Below are positions 1 to 8,758 of a stretch of 29,623 nt of DNA, one piece after another. Origin of the DNA: a virus. The position numbers and the translations under genes are program-made. Location: positions 1-29,623 of IMG/VR virus record IMGVR_UViG_3300025120_000344. One strand, given 5' to 3'. Below the pieces are notes generated by a model. The model was not told the origin of the DNA and searched no databases. It saw only the letters and a program-made list of their open reading frames with translations. Each line of letters opens with the position of its first letter. Positions within the stretch are counted from its first letter, which is position 1.

Positions 1-1307
1 GTAATCATAGGTATTACAGATTCTTGGGCACGAATAGTGATAATAGTGCAACGGCTACGAGACAAGCTTTTTCAGAAATACATTTAATTGATGATAGTTC
101 TACCACTTTTCCAACTTCAGACTTTGGTAGTGGTCCATCTCCAGATGACGGAGGTAATGATGTCACTGGCCCATTTACAAATGGTGGAATAACTGTAAGC
201 GCGGGATATAGTAATAGTTCATATCCCCCACATAAAGCTTTTAATGGACTTGGAGGCGCTAATATGTGGTGGACTATAAGCTTATCTGACGCCTCTTTAA
301 ATTATTTAGATGTTGATTTTGGATCGGCTAAAAATATATCACAAATTCAAGTATCAGCTGCTGCTTCTTTCCACCAATGTCCAAAATTAAGAATATTAGC
401 TTCTAACTCTGCTGATTTTAGTAGCTTTGAAGTATTTGGAGAAATAGACTATCAATCACAAAGTAATATAAATGATTTGCTTGGAGATACGTTAACAGTT
501 AATGTTGATGATATAATAACAGTTGGTGCATCTAAAAGCACATCTACAACCTCAATAGGTCGTGGTAGTGTAGATTCTATAGCTATAGAAAATACAATAA
601 ACATAAACAGCATAGACAATAACTCTTTTGTTTACGCACCTAGTGGTCAAACTGGACAGGCAGATTTATATAATGAAATTGCAAAAGGCGGGCTAGTAAA
701 CAACCAAAGATTAAATGCTTTTGATGCACCACAAATAAGTAAAATACAAATAGCTTCTACAGAATTAAGTGGCAACAATGCAATCAAATTAAATCTAACA
801 AACACATCTGGCCAAACAATGAGTTTGTTGAAAACTGATTCTTATATCAATATAAACTTAAAGAGCAGATCCCAAGAAACTTATAGAGTATTAAAGATAA
901 CGCCAGAACAAGATAATTTATATTCTATAGAAGCTACACAATACAATAGCGGAAAATTTAATTTTATCGAACGTGGTGATGAGGATTTTAATTTATCTCA
1001 AGAAACCCCTTATAACATTGGTGTTTTAGAAAATGAAATAAAACAAATAACAGAGCCTATTAGTTTTTCCCATACAAAAACGCAAAATAATGTAGGAAAT
1101 TTTGATTTGAATTTTACTATCAATGGTGACACTTTAGGAACTGAAGAAAAATATTTAATCACTGTTGTGTTACCCAATGGAATAAGAAAAGAAAAAAGAG
1201 TATTAAAAGGCACGACTACAGCAGGAGGTTTTATAGTGACCACGGTATCGTTCAAAAATTTATATATATATGGAACTCATAACGTTTTTGTTAAATCAAT
1301 AGAATAA
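1..1307 (+). CDS. Tail-module protein with discoidin-like domains and a J-like C-terminus (5' end missing)
   Basis: The frame is open to the left edge, so this is the C-terminal end of a longer protein; a TTG at base 24 is the first possible start inside the window but is probably internal. The first residues (RYYRFLGTNS...FSEIHLID) look like the end of one F5/8 type C (discoidin) domain. About residues 50-145, counted from base 24, look like a second (YPPHKAFNG, WWTI, LDVDFGSAKNISQIQV, LRILASNSADF); such domains usually bind sugars. From about residue 235 to the end (bases ~727-1304) it resembles residues ~1283-1480 of the J-like protein downstream, sharing QISK, a LYSIEATQY-like stretch, KFNFIE.GDEDF and YNIG. 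It may therefore be a second J-type or accessory tail-tip protein. Its TAA stop overlaps the next ATG (TAATG). Family-level call; the exact role is inferred. Confidence 0.75.
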   Translation, partial: NHRYYRFLGTNSDNSATATRQAFSEIHLIDDSSTTFPTSDFGSGPSPDDGGNDVTGPFTNGGITVSAGYSNSSYPPHKAFNGLGGANMWWTISLSDASLNYLDVDFGSAKNISQIQVSAAASFHQCPKLRILASNSADFSSFEVFGEIDYQSQSNINDLLGDTLTVNVDDIITVGASKSTSTTSIGRGSVDSIAIENTININSIDNNSFVYAPSGQTGQADLYNEIAKGGLVNNQRLNAFDAPQISKIQIASTELSGNNAIKLNLTNTSGQTMSLLKTDSYININLKSRSQETYRVLKITPEQDNLYSIEATQYNSGKFNFIERGDEDFNLSQETPYNIGVLENEIKQITEPISFSHTKTQNNVGNFDLNFTINGDTLGTEEKYLITVVLPNGIRKEKRVLKGTTTAGGFIVTTVSFKNLYIYGTHNVFVKSIE

Positions 1308-1687
1308 TGTTGCATCAAGAAATAAAAATTTTACCCCCTCAAAAGGAAAAAGTATTTATATCAAAAATAAATAATGAAAGTAATCCGTCTGGTTATTCTA
1401 TTTCTGCAAAAAAAATTGAAATAAAAATGCAGGATAAAATGTTCATCGGATTTTCTATATTTAACGAAACTAGATTTAAAAACGAAAGGATAAAGTATCC
1501 AAACTTATGGATCCAGATAGATTTGTTAAATGAAAATCTAGAGACTGAAAAAGAAGCATTTCAAACAGTAAAAGAGATGGGCGCAATTATTAATAAAAAA
1601 TTAATAAATTTAAAAAAATTTAATTTTAAAGTTATTTTAAAGCAACAAGACGAATCAATAGATGAAGCTATCGTATTTGTAGTGTAA
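1307..1687 (+). CDS. Small tail-module protein of unknown function
   Basis: A 126-residue protein with no motif I recognise, rich in Lys and Ile with alternating polar and hydrophobic stretches that suggest a beta-rich fold; no signal peptide or membrane segment. Its ATG overlaps the stop of the upstream discoidin-domain gene (TAATG), so translation is probably coupled. It is in the same reading frame as the J-like gene, separated from it by one TAA (1685-1687) and 12 bases, so read-through would give a fused J protein. Its place between two tail-tip proteins suggests a virion or tail-assembly role (inference). Confidence 0.7.
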   Translation: MLHQEIKILPPQKEKVFISKINNESNPSGYSISAKKIEIKMQDKMFIGFSIFNETRFKNERIKYPNLWIQIDLLNENLETEKEAFQTVKEMGAIINKKLINLKKFNFKVILKQQDESIDEAIVFVV

Positions 1688-1699
1688 TATATTTTAGGC

Positions 1700-4600
1700 A
1701 TGAAGGACTTCAAGGAATATCTAGAAAAAAAATTAAGGGCGCAACCAAATATTATTGGTCAAGCGGAGCTTAAGCCACCAGAACAAACAAATGCTTTACA
1801 ATCCTCTTCCGCACTATCTGTTCTAGATTTACTTGGAGAGGGGCCAATTGAGGGTTTAGTGACTCCAAATGGCAAATACGCTAAAGGCTTAAGCGAGTTT
1901 GAGTCCCTTTATTTAAACAAGACTCCAGTTAAAGCCCCAGAAAATTTAAATGCAAATAGTCAAAAACTACCATTCTCTAAGATTAAAGATGTCGATAGGT
2001 TGACTACTGGGTCTATTAGCAGAATATTGGATAATATTAAGTCTAGACTTACTAGTGCAATAGCAAGTTCAACCGCTCCTAATGCTTATCTAGCAACCAA
2101 AAAAAAAGAAGATATAGATGCATACAAACCACAATTGGTTGATTACATATCTCAAAATTCTGGTTTAGCTAGATTTGGTATAGCAGAATATGACATCAAT
2201 GGCATATTTAACGACTCTCAGTATGCAGGTCTCCCAGTTGATCACAATGCAATTTCTGGAAGAATATCAACTAATCGGGGAGATGATGTCGTTAATCCTT
2301 ATTTAACGACAGTTTTTGATTTTCAAAATTTATTGTTTCAAGGAAGTGGAAACTCTATACCTGGCACACCAATAAAACGTCAAATACAAATAAATGACAG
2401 AGACACAATAAATGTACCAGAGGATTTTAATTTTATAGCCCCAGTTTTTAATCAGAGTCAAACTCGTGAATTAAGAAAAACTGGACAAATTAATAATTTA
2501 ACTAAGGTTACGGATTTTGTAGGTGGCGGTGCATTCTTTTTTCATATTGGAGATGTAGATACTATACACCCAGTGAGTGGCGCTTCTGACACAACAGAAA
2601 ATAAATTAAGTTTTAATACAGGTATATTTTTTGTTAAAAAGGATGATGATGATTTAATTTTACCTACGAATGGTGGAGGTAGTGCAATAGCAAGTGGCAC
2701 AACAGGGGAACATGACGTTTTCGTTTTTGATAATGATGGCATATCCTTAGAATCAGCTAGTACAAATCAAATATCGCCAGTTAAGGGATTAACAGATGGT
2801 GCCGAGTTAAAGATTGGTTTTGTAAGTGATTTAAATTCAAAATACAATTACTCAAATGTTAGTTTTGATTTTAGAAATGGAGAAGAGCAACAACCAGTTA
2901 CAGATGGATATCAACAAGGTAGTCAAGATTTTCAAGCTAGACAGATTTTACTAGGGCCATTAAAGTATGGTGGTAAGGCTACTGGAATAAATGATGATAA
3001 CGCAACAGATCCAGGGGCGACTGGATCAGAGGGGGGATATGCAGATAACAGAAATGCTGGAGACTTTTCAGCTTGGATGGCTAGCCAACCATTACAGCAT
3101 GACAGTTATGGTTACAGGCATATTATAAGAAGAATGGAAGTTGATCAGTGTTATCCATCAATATCAATAGATTCTTTATTTGACACTCTTGATGCTGGAG
3201 ACGATGCAGGCATTCAAAGACCTGCGACTTTAGATCTACATATACAATATGGATTTGAAGGAGATATTAGTGAGTCTGGTGAAATTGGAAATGACACAAT
3301 AGGTAGTTCTGTAGGAGCGCTTCTTTCTGGTGGAAATGATATTAAAAATATAGCATTGAGCCAATTCAGAGAAAGACTGAATAAACAATACACTTCTTTA
3401 ATACAGTCTTCTTATATGTCGACAATAGATGAATTAGAAGATTTGCCCAAGAATACGGAATTAAAAAATTTAAAGATAGATCAAGTAAGTGTACCAGGAT
3501 TAACTGATGATTTGGTTACAGAATTTAATCTTGCAACTGGAGAATATTTATTTCCTGGCAATTCTTGGAGAGATGTAAATAGATATGTAGAAATAAATAA
3601 ATTAAGTCACGAAACAGATTCTACTCTAATAAGAAGGGATGTATCTATAAGCTATTTTACGGAAACCACTAAACAGAATTTCATTTATCCATTTAGTGCA
3701 ATCGCTGGATCAACATTTGATGCAAGAACTTTTAGTAGCCAACCATCTAGGGAATTTGATGTGAGACTTAAGAAAGTTTTAATACCGTCAAACTATCAGC
3801 CATTAAATACAGATGGAAGTGATAAAAGGTTTGTTGATAATTCTAATCTTTACGGTAAAAGAGATATATATAAATGGACATTAGGCGATGTAGCACGCGC
3901 TTCAAAAAGGATATATTTGGGTGATGACAATTTCGAAGTTAGAGTTAAGGTAAAATTTGGAACAATTTTTTTTGGTAGTGGCGATGACGATGGAAGCCAA
4001 TATGTTTATGATACATTTGACCCTTCAAGTACAACCAATGCAAATAGATTAGCGTTAATACAAAGGGGTGAAAATACAACTGATGCTATGATTATTATCT
4101 TTAGCCCAACTGGGGGTGATGTAAAAGTAAAAATAGGTGAATCAAACTTAAACTCAATAATATATGATATAAGAGTTAAAAGAACAGGCGGTAACAATAT
4201 GTTAATTGTTGTTAGGAATTTTGAAACGGGAGAAATAATAGGTTCAAACACAGACACTGGCTGGACAACAAGTTATGACATGGATCCTGGAAATCAAAAC
4301 AATTTTCAAATTGGGGCATATACAAACGGCTTCAATTCTAGAATAACAGCTAACTCAAAAATTGTTGATTTAAAAATTTATAGAAACAATCAATTAATAA
4401 ATTGGTATGATGGAACAGTAATACAAACAATTAGATTGGGCACAGCGCTAAAAGATAAAATTGGTGGGGCTCATGCTGGGTTAATTATTGCTAGTAATAC
4501 TTATGGTTTAGGAACTGTAGAAACTGATTCTAGTTTTGAATTTGGCAAAAATAAAGAAGTTCTTTACAATGGAGATTGGGACGGCACCTTTAAATTAGGT

Positions 4601-6541
4601 TGGACAGATAACCCCGCTTGGATCTTATACGATCTAATGATAAATCCAGTTTATGGAGTGGGTAATAACTTAGATGACAGAGAAGATGTTAATATATTCA
4701 AGCTTTATGAAATAGGTAGATTTTGTGATGCAGTCGATAGTGATGGTTTGTATGATGGTGTACTGGATTCAAGTTTAGGTTTAGAGCCTAGGTTTTCCGC
4801 AAATATAAGGCTAACTGCTAGCGCAAACGCTTTTGAGATTTTAGGAAACATAGCGTCTATATTTAGAGCTATATCTTTTTGGGATGGAGCATCTTTAACC
4901 TTTAACGCTGATAAGCCTAAAGAGTTAGCTGCAATTTTTAATAATGGAAATGTTTTCGATGGAGTTTTTAATTATGGAGATATAACTTCATCTGCTAGAT
5001 TTACAAGAGTCGAAGTCCCATACTCAGATGCTAAAGATCAATTTGTTACTAAGTACGAATACATAGAAGACGAAGAAAGAATAAGGCAGTACGGTATAGT
5101 CACAAATAAAGCTAATGGTATTGGATGCACATCTAAATCACAAGCTAGACGTTTAGGTAAATACATAATGTTATCTAATAAACTAGAGACAGAATTAGTT
5201 AATTTTAAAGCTGGTAGAGAGGCTTTATTTCTAGAACCAGGAGATATCATTAGAATTGATGACGAAGTGAAAAACTTTGAAATTAATTACGGAAGAATTT
5301 TAGAAATAGAAACAGGTAAACCTAATAGCACACCTCCATATTTTATTATAGAAGACCAAATTAATACTGGCTCTATATTAACAGGGGAACAAAACGGGGG
5401 TTTATACGCCTACAACAACAAAAAACAAACAGAATTGCATACTCTTTACGATGTAGTTAATTATGATAGAGTGCAAGTATTTGGAATTGATCAAGATAAG
5501 TACACTGGTAGACTGCCAATATCAGAAATAGAAAACTCAGATGCAGAACAAATTTCTAAGTTTTATTTGACTGGGGTATTAAAAGAAAACAATGGAATAA
5601 AAGTTTTTTTAAACAGTGGCGATTCTAATTTTAAAGACATTACTGGAGTTCAAGTAGGTTCGTACTTTAATGTAGAATTAAATAATCAAGTAACTGGAGA
5701 ATTTAAAATAGTAAAAATAAGCGCAGAAGAAGATAACCTATTTAACATAGACGCCCTTCAGTACGAGAGAAGGAAATTCAACATGATAGAAGATGAAGAT
5801 TTTGATCTAGAAGAAAACACATATAATATAGGTATACCTAAACACGAAATAAATAGACCGACTGCACCAGTGTTTAATTTTGAAATATTCCAAAACAACA
5901 ATTTAACTTACAGCATAACTGGTGATATAAATTCAGTTGGAGATGGAATTGAAACTTCGTATAGGGTAACAGTTTTAAAAACAAATAGATCATCACCTTA
6001 TTTTCAAAAAGAAGTTCAAAAAGATACAACTGAAGCTTCAGACGGTGCGGGAACACCTTTCAGAATTAATGGATTGATGGACGGCAATTACTCAATCAAT
6101 ATAGCTGCTTTAAAAAATCCAGAATCTGTTATGGGTAATCCAAAAACTTTTTCAATCTCACCGCCAACTCAAAGATACATAAAACCTCTAATTAGAAAAA
6201 TAGACGGAGATGTTATTTTTGGACAAGTGAGAGTCGATGGAACAGGTTATGGAAGTGGGCAGTCTTTAAGTAATGATTGCTCTTATTTCATAAATTCCGT
6301 AGACGAATACGCTAGAAATTTAGACTTATCTACATTAAGTTTCAGCGTCAATGTATACGCTAAGACTGGAGACAACTATAATATGGTTGCAGAGAATCAC
6401 AAACAAAACCAATACACATTTACTGAGGTTCAAAATAGATTGACCTATGGGCAAATGAATACTGGCTTTGATCTTAGATTCGATTTAATCCAAAACGAAG
6501 ATGTTGTAGATACCAGTTTTTATAAAACTACAATAACTTAA
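1700..6541 (+). CDS. Lambda J-like tail tip / host-specificity protein with a LamG-like insert
   Basis: A 1613-residue central tail-tip protein, expected to contact the receptor at the end of the phage tail. The N-terminus has the J signature LDLLGEGPIEGL (~43-54). The J core at ~925-1250 is recognisable: LIIASNTYGLG, NPAWILYDLMINPVYGVG, IASIFRAISFWDGASLTF, VTNKANGIGCTSKSQARRLG, then EPGDIIRIDDE. Between them, ~735-910 looks like a concanavalin/LamG jelly-roll domain, an insertion relative to lambda J (about 1130 residues), which helps explain the length. The C-terminal ~1283-1500 contains the J segment LFNIDALQYERRKFNMIE followed by fibronectin-like strands. The ATG at 1700 is the first start after an in-frame stop. 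The 3' end overlaps the opposing annealing-protein gene by 14 bases. J proteins are typical of siphovirus tails. Confidence 0.9.
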   Translation: MKDFKEYLEKKLRAQPNIIGQAELKPPEQTNALQSSSALSVLDLLGEGPIEGLVTPNGKYAKGLSEFESLYLNKTPVKAPENLNANSQKLPFSKIKDVDRLTTGSISRILDNIKSRLTSAIASSTAPNAYLATKKKEDIDAYKPQLVDYISQNSGLARFGIAEYDINGIFNDSQYAGLPVDHNAISGRISTNRGDDVVNPYLTTVFDFQNLLFQGSGNSIPGTPIKRQIQINDRDTINVPEDFNFIAPVFNQSQTRELRKTGQINNLTKVTDFVGGGAFFFHIGDVDTIHPVSGASDTTENKLSFNTGIFFVKKDDDDLILPTNGGGSAIASGTTGEHDVFVFDNDGISLESASTNQISPVKGLTDGAELKIGFVSDLNSKYNYSNVSFDFRNGEEQQPVTDGYQQGSQDFQARQILLGPLKYGGKATGINDDNATDPGATGSEGGYADNRNAGDFSAWMASQPLQHDSYGYRHIIRRMEVDQCYPSISIDSLFDTLDAGDDAGIQRPATLDLHIQYGFEGDISESGEIGNDTIGSSVGALLSGGNDIKNIALSQFRERLNKQYTSLIQSSYMSTIDELEDLPKNTELKNLKIDQVSVPGLTDDLVTEFNLATGEYLFPGNSWRDVNRYVEINKLSHETDSTLIRRDVSISYFTETTKQNFIYPFSAIAGSTFDARTFSSQPSREFDVRLKKVLIPSNYQPLNTDGSDKRFVDNSNLYGKRDIYKWTLGDVARASKRIYLGDDNFEVRVKVKFGTIFFGSGDDDGSQYVYDTFDPSSTTNANRLALIQRGENTTDAMIIIFSPTGGDVKVKIGESNLNSIIYDIRVKRTGGNNMLIVVRNFETGEIIGSNTDTGWTTSYDMDPGNQNNFQIGAYTNGFNSRITANSKIVDLKIYRNNQLINWYDGTVIQTIRLGTALKDKIGGAHAGLIIASNTYGLGTVETDSSFEFGKNKEVLYNGDWDGTFKLGWTDNPAWILYDLMINPVYGVGNNLDDREDVNIFKLYEIGRFCDAVDSDGLYDGVLDSSLGLEPRFSANIRLTASANAFEILGNIASIFRAISFWDGASLTFNADKPKELAAIFNNGNVFDGVFNYGDITSSARFTRVEVPYSDAKDQFVTKYEYIEDEERIRQYGIVTNKANGIGCTSKSQARRLGKYIMLSNKLETELVNFKAGREALFLEPGDIIRIDDEVKNFEINYGRILEIETGKPNSTPPYFIIEDQINTGSILTGEQNGGLYAYNNKKQTELHTLYDVVNYDRVQVFGIDQDKYTGRLPISEIENSDAEQISKFYLTGVLKENNGIKVFLNSGDSNFKDITGVQVGSYFNVELNNQVTGEFKIVKISAEEDNLFNIDALQYERRKFNMIEDEDFDLEENTYNIGIPKHEINRPTAPVFNFEIFQNNNLTYSITGDINSVGDGIETSYRVTVLKTNRSSPYFQKEVQKDTTEASDGAGTPFRINGLMDGNYSINIAALKNPESVMGNPKTFSISPPTQRYIKPLIRKIDGDVIFGQVRVDGTGYGSGQSLSNDCSYFINSVDEYARNLDLSTLSFSVNVYAKTGDNYNMVAENHKQNQYTFTEVQNRLTYGQMNTGFDLRFDLIQNEDVVDTSFYKTTIT

Positions 6542-7262
6542 GAAGTTTACGGCACTCTTTGGCTGGTATATCTTTAAAAGCGTTCCAAGTTTTAACTTGT
6601 TCTGCATCTCCGCTATATGTCCCGTCTTTATACAGAACTCTTAGCCAGTCCTTAAAGCCTTCAAAATCGCTTACCCCTAACTTGTCCATAAGATTCTTAG
6701 CTAAGATGCCTTGGGGACTAATATCAGTTGATTTAGGGGTGCTTACGTCAATAGGCGCTTTGTTTTTTGAGCTATCTATCTCATCAGCACCGACTATGTG
6801 AATATTTAGGAAGTTGCGAACACAACGAACAAAGGCACGATTCTCAGCTATGCATTCTAAAAATTTAGCTGCAAAACCATTTGTATTATTTGTTGTAGCG
6901 TTAGCAATTGAAGCAAAGGTTTGTGTGCCGTTGCTTTCATAATTTTCAATCCAATTAACCATGCACTGAACAACTACACGGCTATCGGAAGATTCCGTTA
7001 CATCATATGTAACATTGTGGAAACCGCGAAGTCTTGCAAGTTCTTTGATACCGCTTATTTTAATAAGCAATTGATTGTCATTCAAGCCTTCGACAGAATC
7101 TGGTACAGGCATTTTCCTGTACTCAAACCAATCTTTGTTTGGATATAAATGATCTGAATGAATCATGGCTCGCCAATTGACGGAACCATCTTCGTTAAAA
7201 ACATATTCTATAGACTCTAATAAGCCGTGTTCGTTTCTTTTGTATTTTTCTGGACTACTCAT
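6528..7262 (-). CDS. Probable Rad52/DdrA-like single-strand annealing protein
   Basis: A 244-residue protein. Residues ~60-155 resemble the Rad52/Sak/DdrA group of ssDNA-annealing proteins: QLLIKISGIKELARLRGF, an acidic-polar strand region, then AAKFLECIAENRAFVRCVRNF (split here as AAKFLECIAE and NRAFVRCVRNF), which matches the A.AETRA..RALR helix of that group. The rest (~180-244) is a small helical domain, possibly for DNA or partner binding. Such proteins anneal complementary ssDNA during phage recombination and replication. It is the last gene of a leftward unit: its ATG overlaps the GT9-half stop by 8 bases and its 3' end runs 14 bases into the J-like gene. No motif is strictly diagnostic, so the call is a fold-level inference; it could instead be an unrelated conserved phage protein. 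Confidence 0.5.
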   Translation of the reverse strand: MSSPEKYKRNEHGLLESIEYVFNEDGSVNWRAMIHSDHLYPNKDWFEYRKMPVPDSVEGLNDNQLLIKISGIKELARLRGFHNVTYDVTESSDSRVVVQCMVNWIENYESNGTQTFASIANATTNNTNGFAAKFLECIAENRAFVRCVRNFLNIHIVGADEIDSSKNKAPIDVSTPKSTDISPQGILAKNLMDKLGVSDFEGFKDWLRVLYKDGTYSGDAEQVKTWNAFKDIPAKECRKLLKLL

Positions 7263-8382
7263 ATAAATATAAACTTTCTAATTCTTTTGATGAAACTTCA
7301 TCGTAAACGAAGTTATTAGAATTGTCAAGTCTTTTTGCAGAAGATTCAGAAGTAAAAGATTTACCGTCTGTGATAAAGCTTTTTTTAGAAAGGTATTTTG
7401 AAGCTTTAACTTCATTTTTAGGAAATTTAATTTCTGTAACTGCGTAGTCGAAATACTTTAATCTAATTTCAGAAATGTTTTTCGTATGCTCTGCACAAAT
7501 AATAATTAGATTGATTTTTTTATTTTTTAAAATTTTAAAAAATTTGTTTAGATCTTGGTCTTGGTGCTTTTCTGAATAATGAAAAACAATTTGCTTCAAG
7601 TTAACGCAGTTATGTAGAGCTTCTTCTGATATTTCTTGGTTTAAATGCAGGTTAACTAAGCAATACTGACTCCAAGCAATGATGTTATTTAAATCAAAGT
7701 GTAGATCAGCACGCAAGTTAATCGCTTGTTGAAATAATGATTGGGATTCGCCAAAAAAGTTAGGAACAATTTCTACTGATTCATTATGAAACTCTCGCCC
7801 AATTCTTACTGTTTTGAATTCTATTTTTTCTTTAATATCTAATTGATCTAAAATTGATTGGGCTATAATCTCTGGTTTAATTTCATTTATACGCGAGCAA
7901 TTTAAACCAAAAGATGGTTTTTTCTCACTGAAGTCTGGCTCTATGCTTACGCATGTATTTTTTTCATGCCAAATTGGTTTTGAGTTTTCTTTGTAAAGAT
8001 TAAAATGCAAAATTACAGATGGTATATCATAAGAACTTGCTATATGCCCAGGCAAACTATCACAACCGACATGTGTTAAAGAATTATTTATGATATAATT
8101 CATTTGTTTAAATGAGGTACCTATAAGATTTACATCGATCCCTTTTATTGGTTTGTCGTCAGGGCCTCCCACTTGCACCGTTTTAATATTATTTTTACTT
8201 AAATGATCGTCCACAAGCCAAAGCACAATGTCCCAATATTTATAATCCGATGCAACCATTTTATTGGATGAATGTATCGTAATATATTTTTCTGGCAATC
8301 CTGGGTAGAAGTGCTCGGTTATTGTTGGCTTTCCTACTTTAACGCCAAGATCTTTTGCGTAAACTTCAATTATATGACTCAT
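7255..8382 (-). CDS. C-terminal half of a GT9 (heptosyltransferase-like) glycosyltransferase
   Basis: A 375-residue protein. Residues ~1-165 look like the C-terminal, nucleotide-sugar-binding half of a GT9 enzyme: HIIEVYAKDLGV, KYITIHSSNK, an IKTVQVGGPDD strand, then the hallmark THVGCDSLPGHIASSYDIPSVILHF (two parts: THVGCDSLPGHIA and SSYDIPSVILHF), equivalent to the GT9 VG.DSGP.HLA pattern. The N-terminal GT9 half is absent here but forms the last ~105 residues of the gene at 8748-10433, two genes upstream. Residues ~190-375 are an extra region I do not recognise. It overlaps the DUF6165 gene by 17 bases and the annealing-protein gene by 8. GT9 enzymes transfer heptose or other sugars to lipopolysaccharide; here the target could be host surface glycan or a virion component (inference). 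Confidence 0.75.
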   Translation of the reverse strand: MSHIIEVYAKDLGVKVGKPTITEHFYPGLPEKYITIHSSNKMVASDYKYWDIVLWLVDDHLSKNNIKTVQVGGPDDKPIKGIDVNLIGTSFKQMNYIINNSLTHVGCDSLPGHIASSYDIPSVILHFNLYKENSKPIWHEKNTCVSIEPDFSEKKPSFGLNCSRINEIKPEIIAQSILDQLDIKEKIEFKTVRIGREFHNESVEIVPNFFGESQSLFQQAINLRADLHFDLNNIIAWSQYCLVNLHLNQEISEEALHNCVNLKQIVFHYSEKHQDQDLNKFFKILKNKKINLIIICAEHTKNISEIRLKYFDYAVTEIKFPKNEVKASKYLSKKSFITDGKSFTSESSAKRLDNSNNFVYDEVSSKELESLYLYE

Positions 8383-8758
8383 ATGATTTTTCTTCTACTA
8401 TTTCTGATTGGGTAAGTTTATTGATTTTTGTTTTTGTTTCGAATCTTTTGTCGTTAGTTTTATAAACATCTCTAGCTAATTTAACAAACTCTTCGTCGAA
8501 CTCTTTGTTTTTTTCTTTTATTCTTATGGCGTCTTCTATCGCCCACAAGCCCCTATTAATTTGATAAAGCACGTCGCGTAAGGCCTCTACATCAACAAAC
8601 TTATGATACCATTTTTGTTCGTACAAGTGTTGTAAATGCGTTTTTTCGTATTTTATATTAGAAATTTTATTTTTATCTTTAATGTTTTCTATCTTTATGT
8701 CAAGAATGGTTAGCTTGTCAACTAATTCTCCTGCAGAAACTGGTATATTAATTTTCAT
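8366..8758 (-). CDS. DUF6165-like small protein of sugar-transfer clusters
   Basis: About 130 residues. The N-terminus MKINIPVSAGELVDKLTILD followed by IKIENI is the pattern I associate with the DUF6165 family, found near glycosyltransferases in bacterial surface-sugar loci; its biochemical function is unknown to me. The rest is charged and helical. I chose the ATG at 8758; a TTG nine bases further upstream would add NY and is less likely. It sits precisely between the two halves of the split GT9 enzyme, overlapping the upstream gene by 11 bases and the downstream one by 17, so it is probably translated with both. No signal peptide or membrane segment. Confidence 0.7.
   Translation of the reverse strand: MKINIPVSAGELVDKLTILDIKIENIKDKNKISNIKYEKTHLQHLYEQKWYHKFVDVEALRDVLYQINRGLWAIEDAIRIKEKNKEFDEEFVKLARDVYKTNDKRFETKTKINKLTQSEIVEEKSYESYN

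Noticed and set aside
6528-6541. A bidirectional terminator between the tail and replication halves
   Set aside because: The two genes overlap by 14 bases here and I see no hairpin with flanking T-runs.
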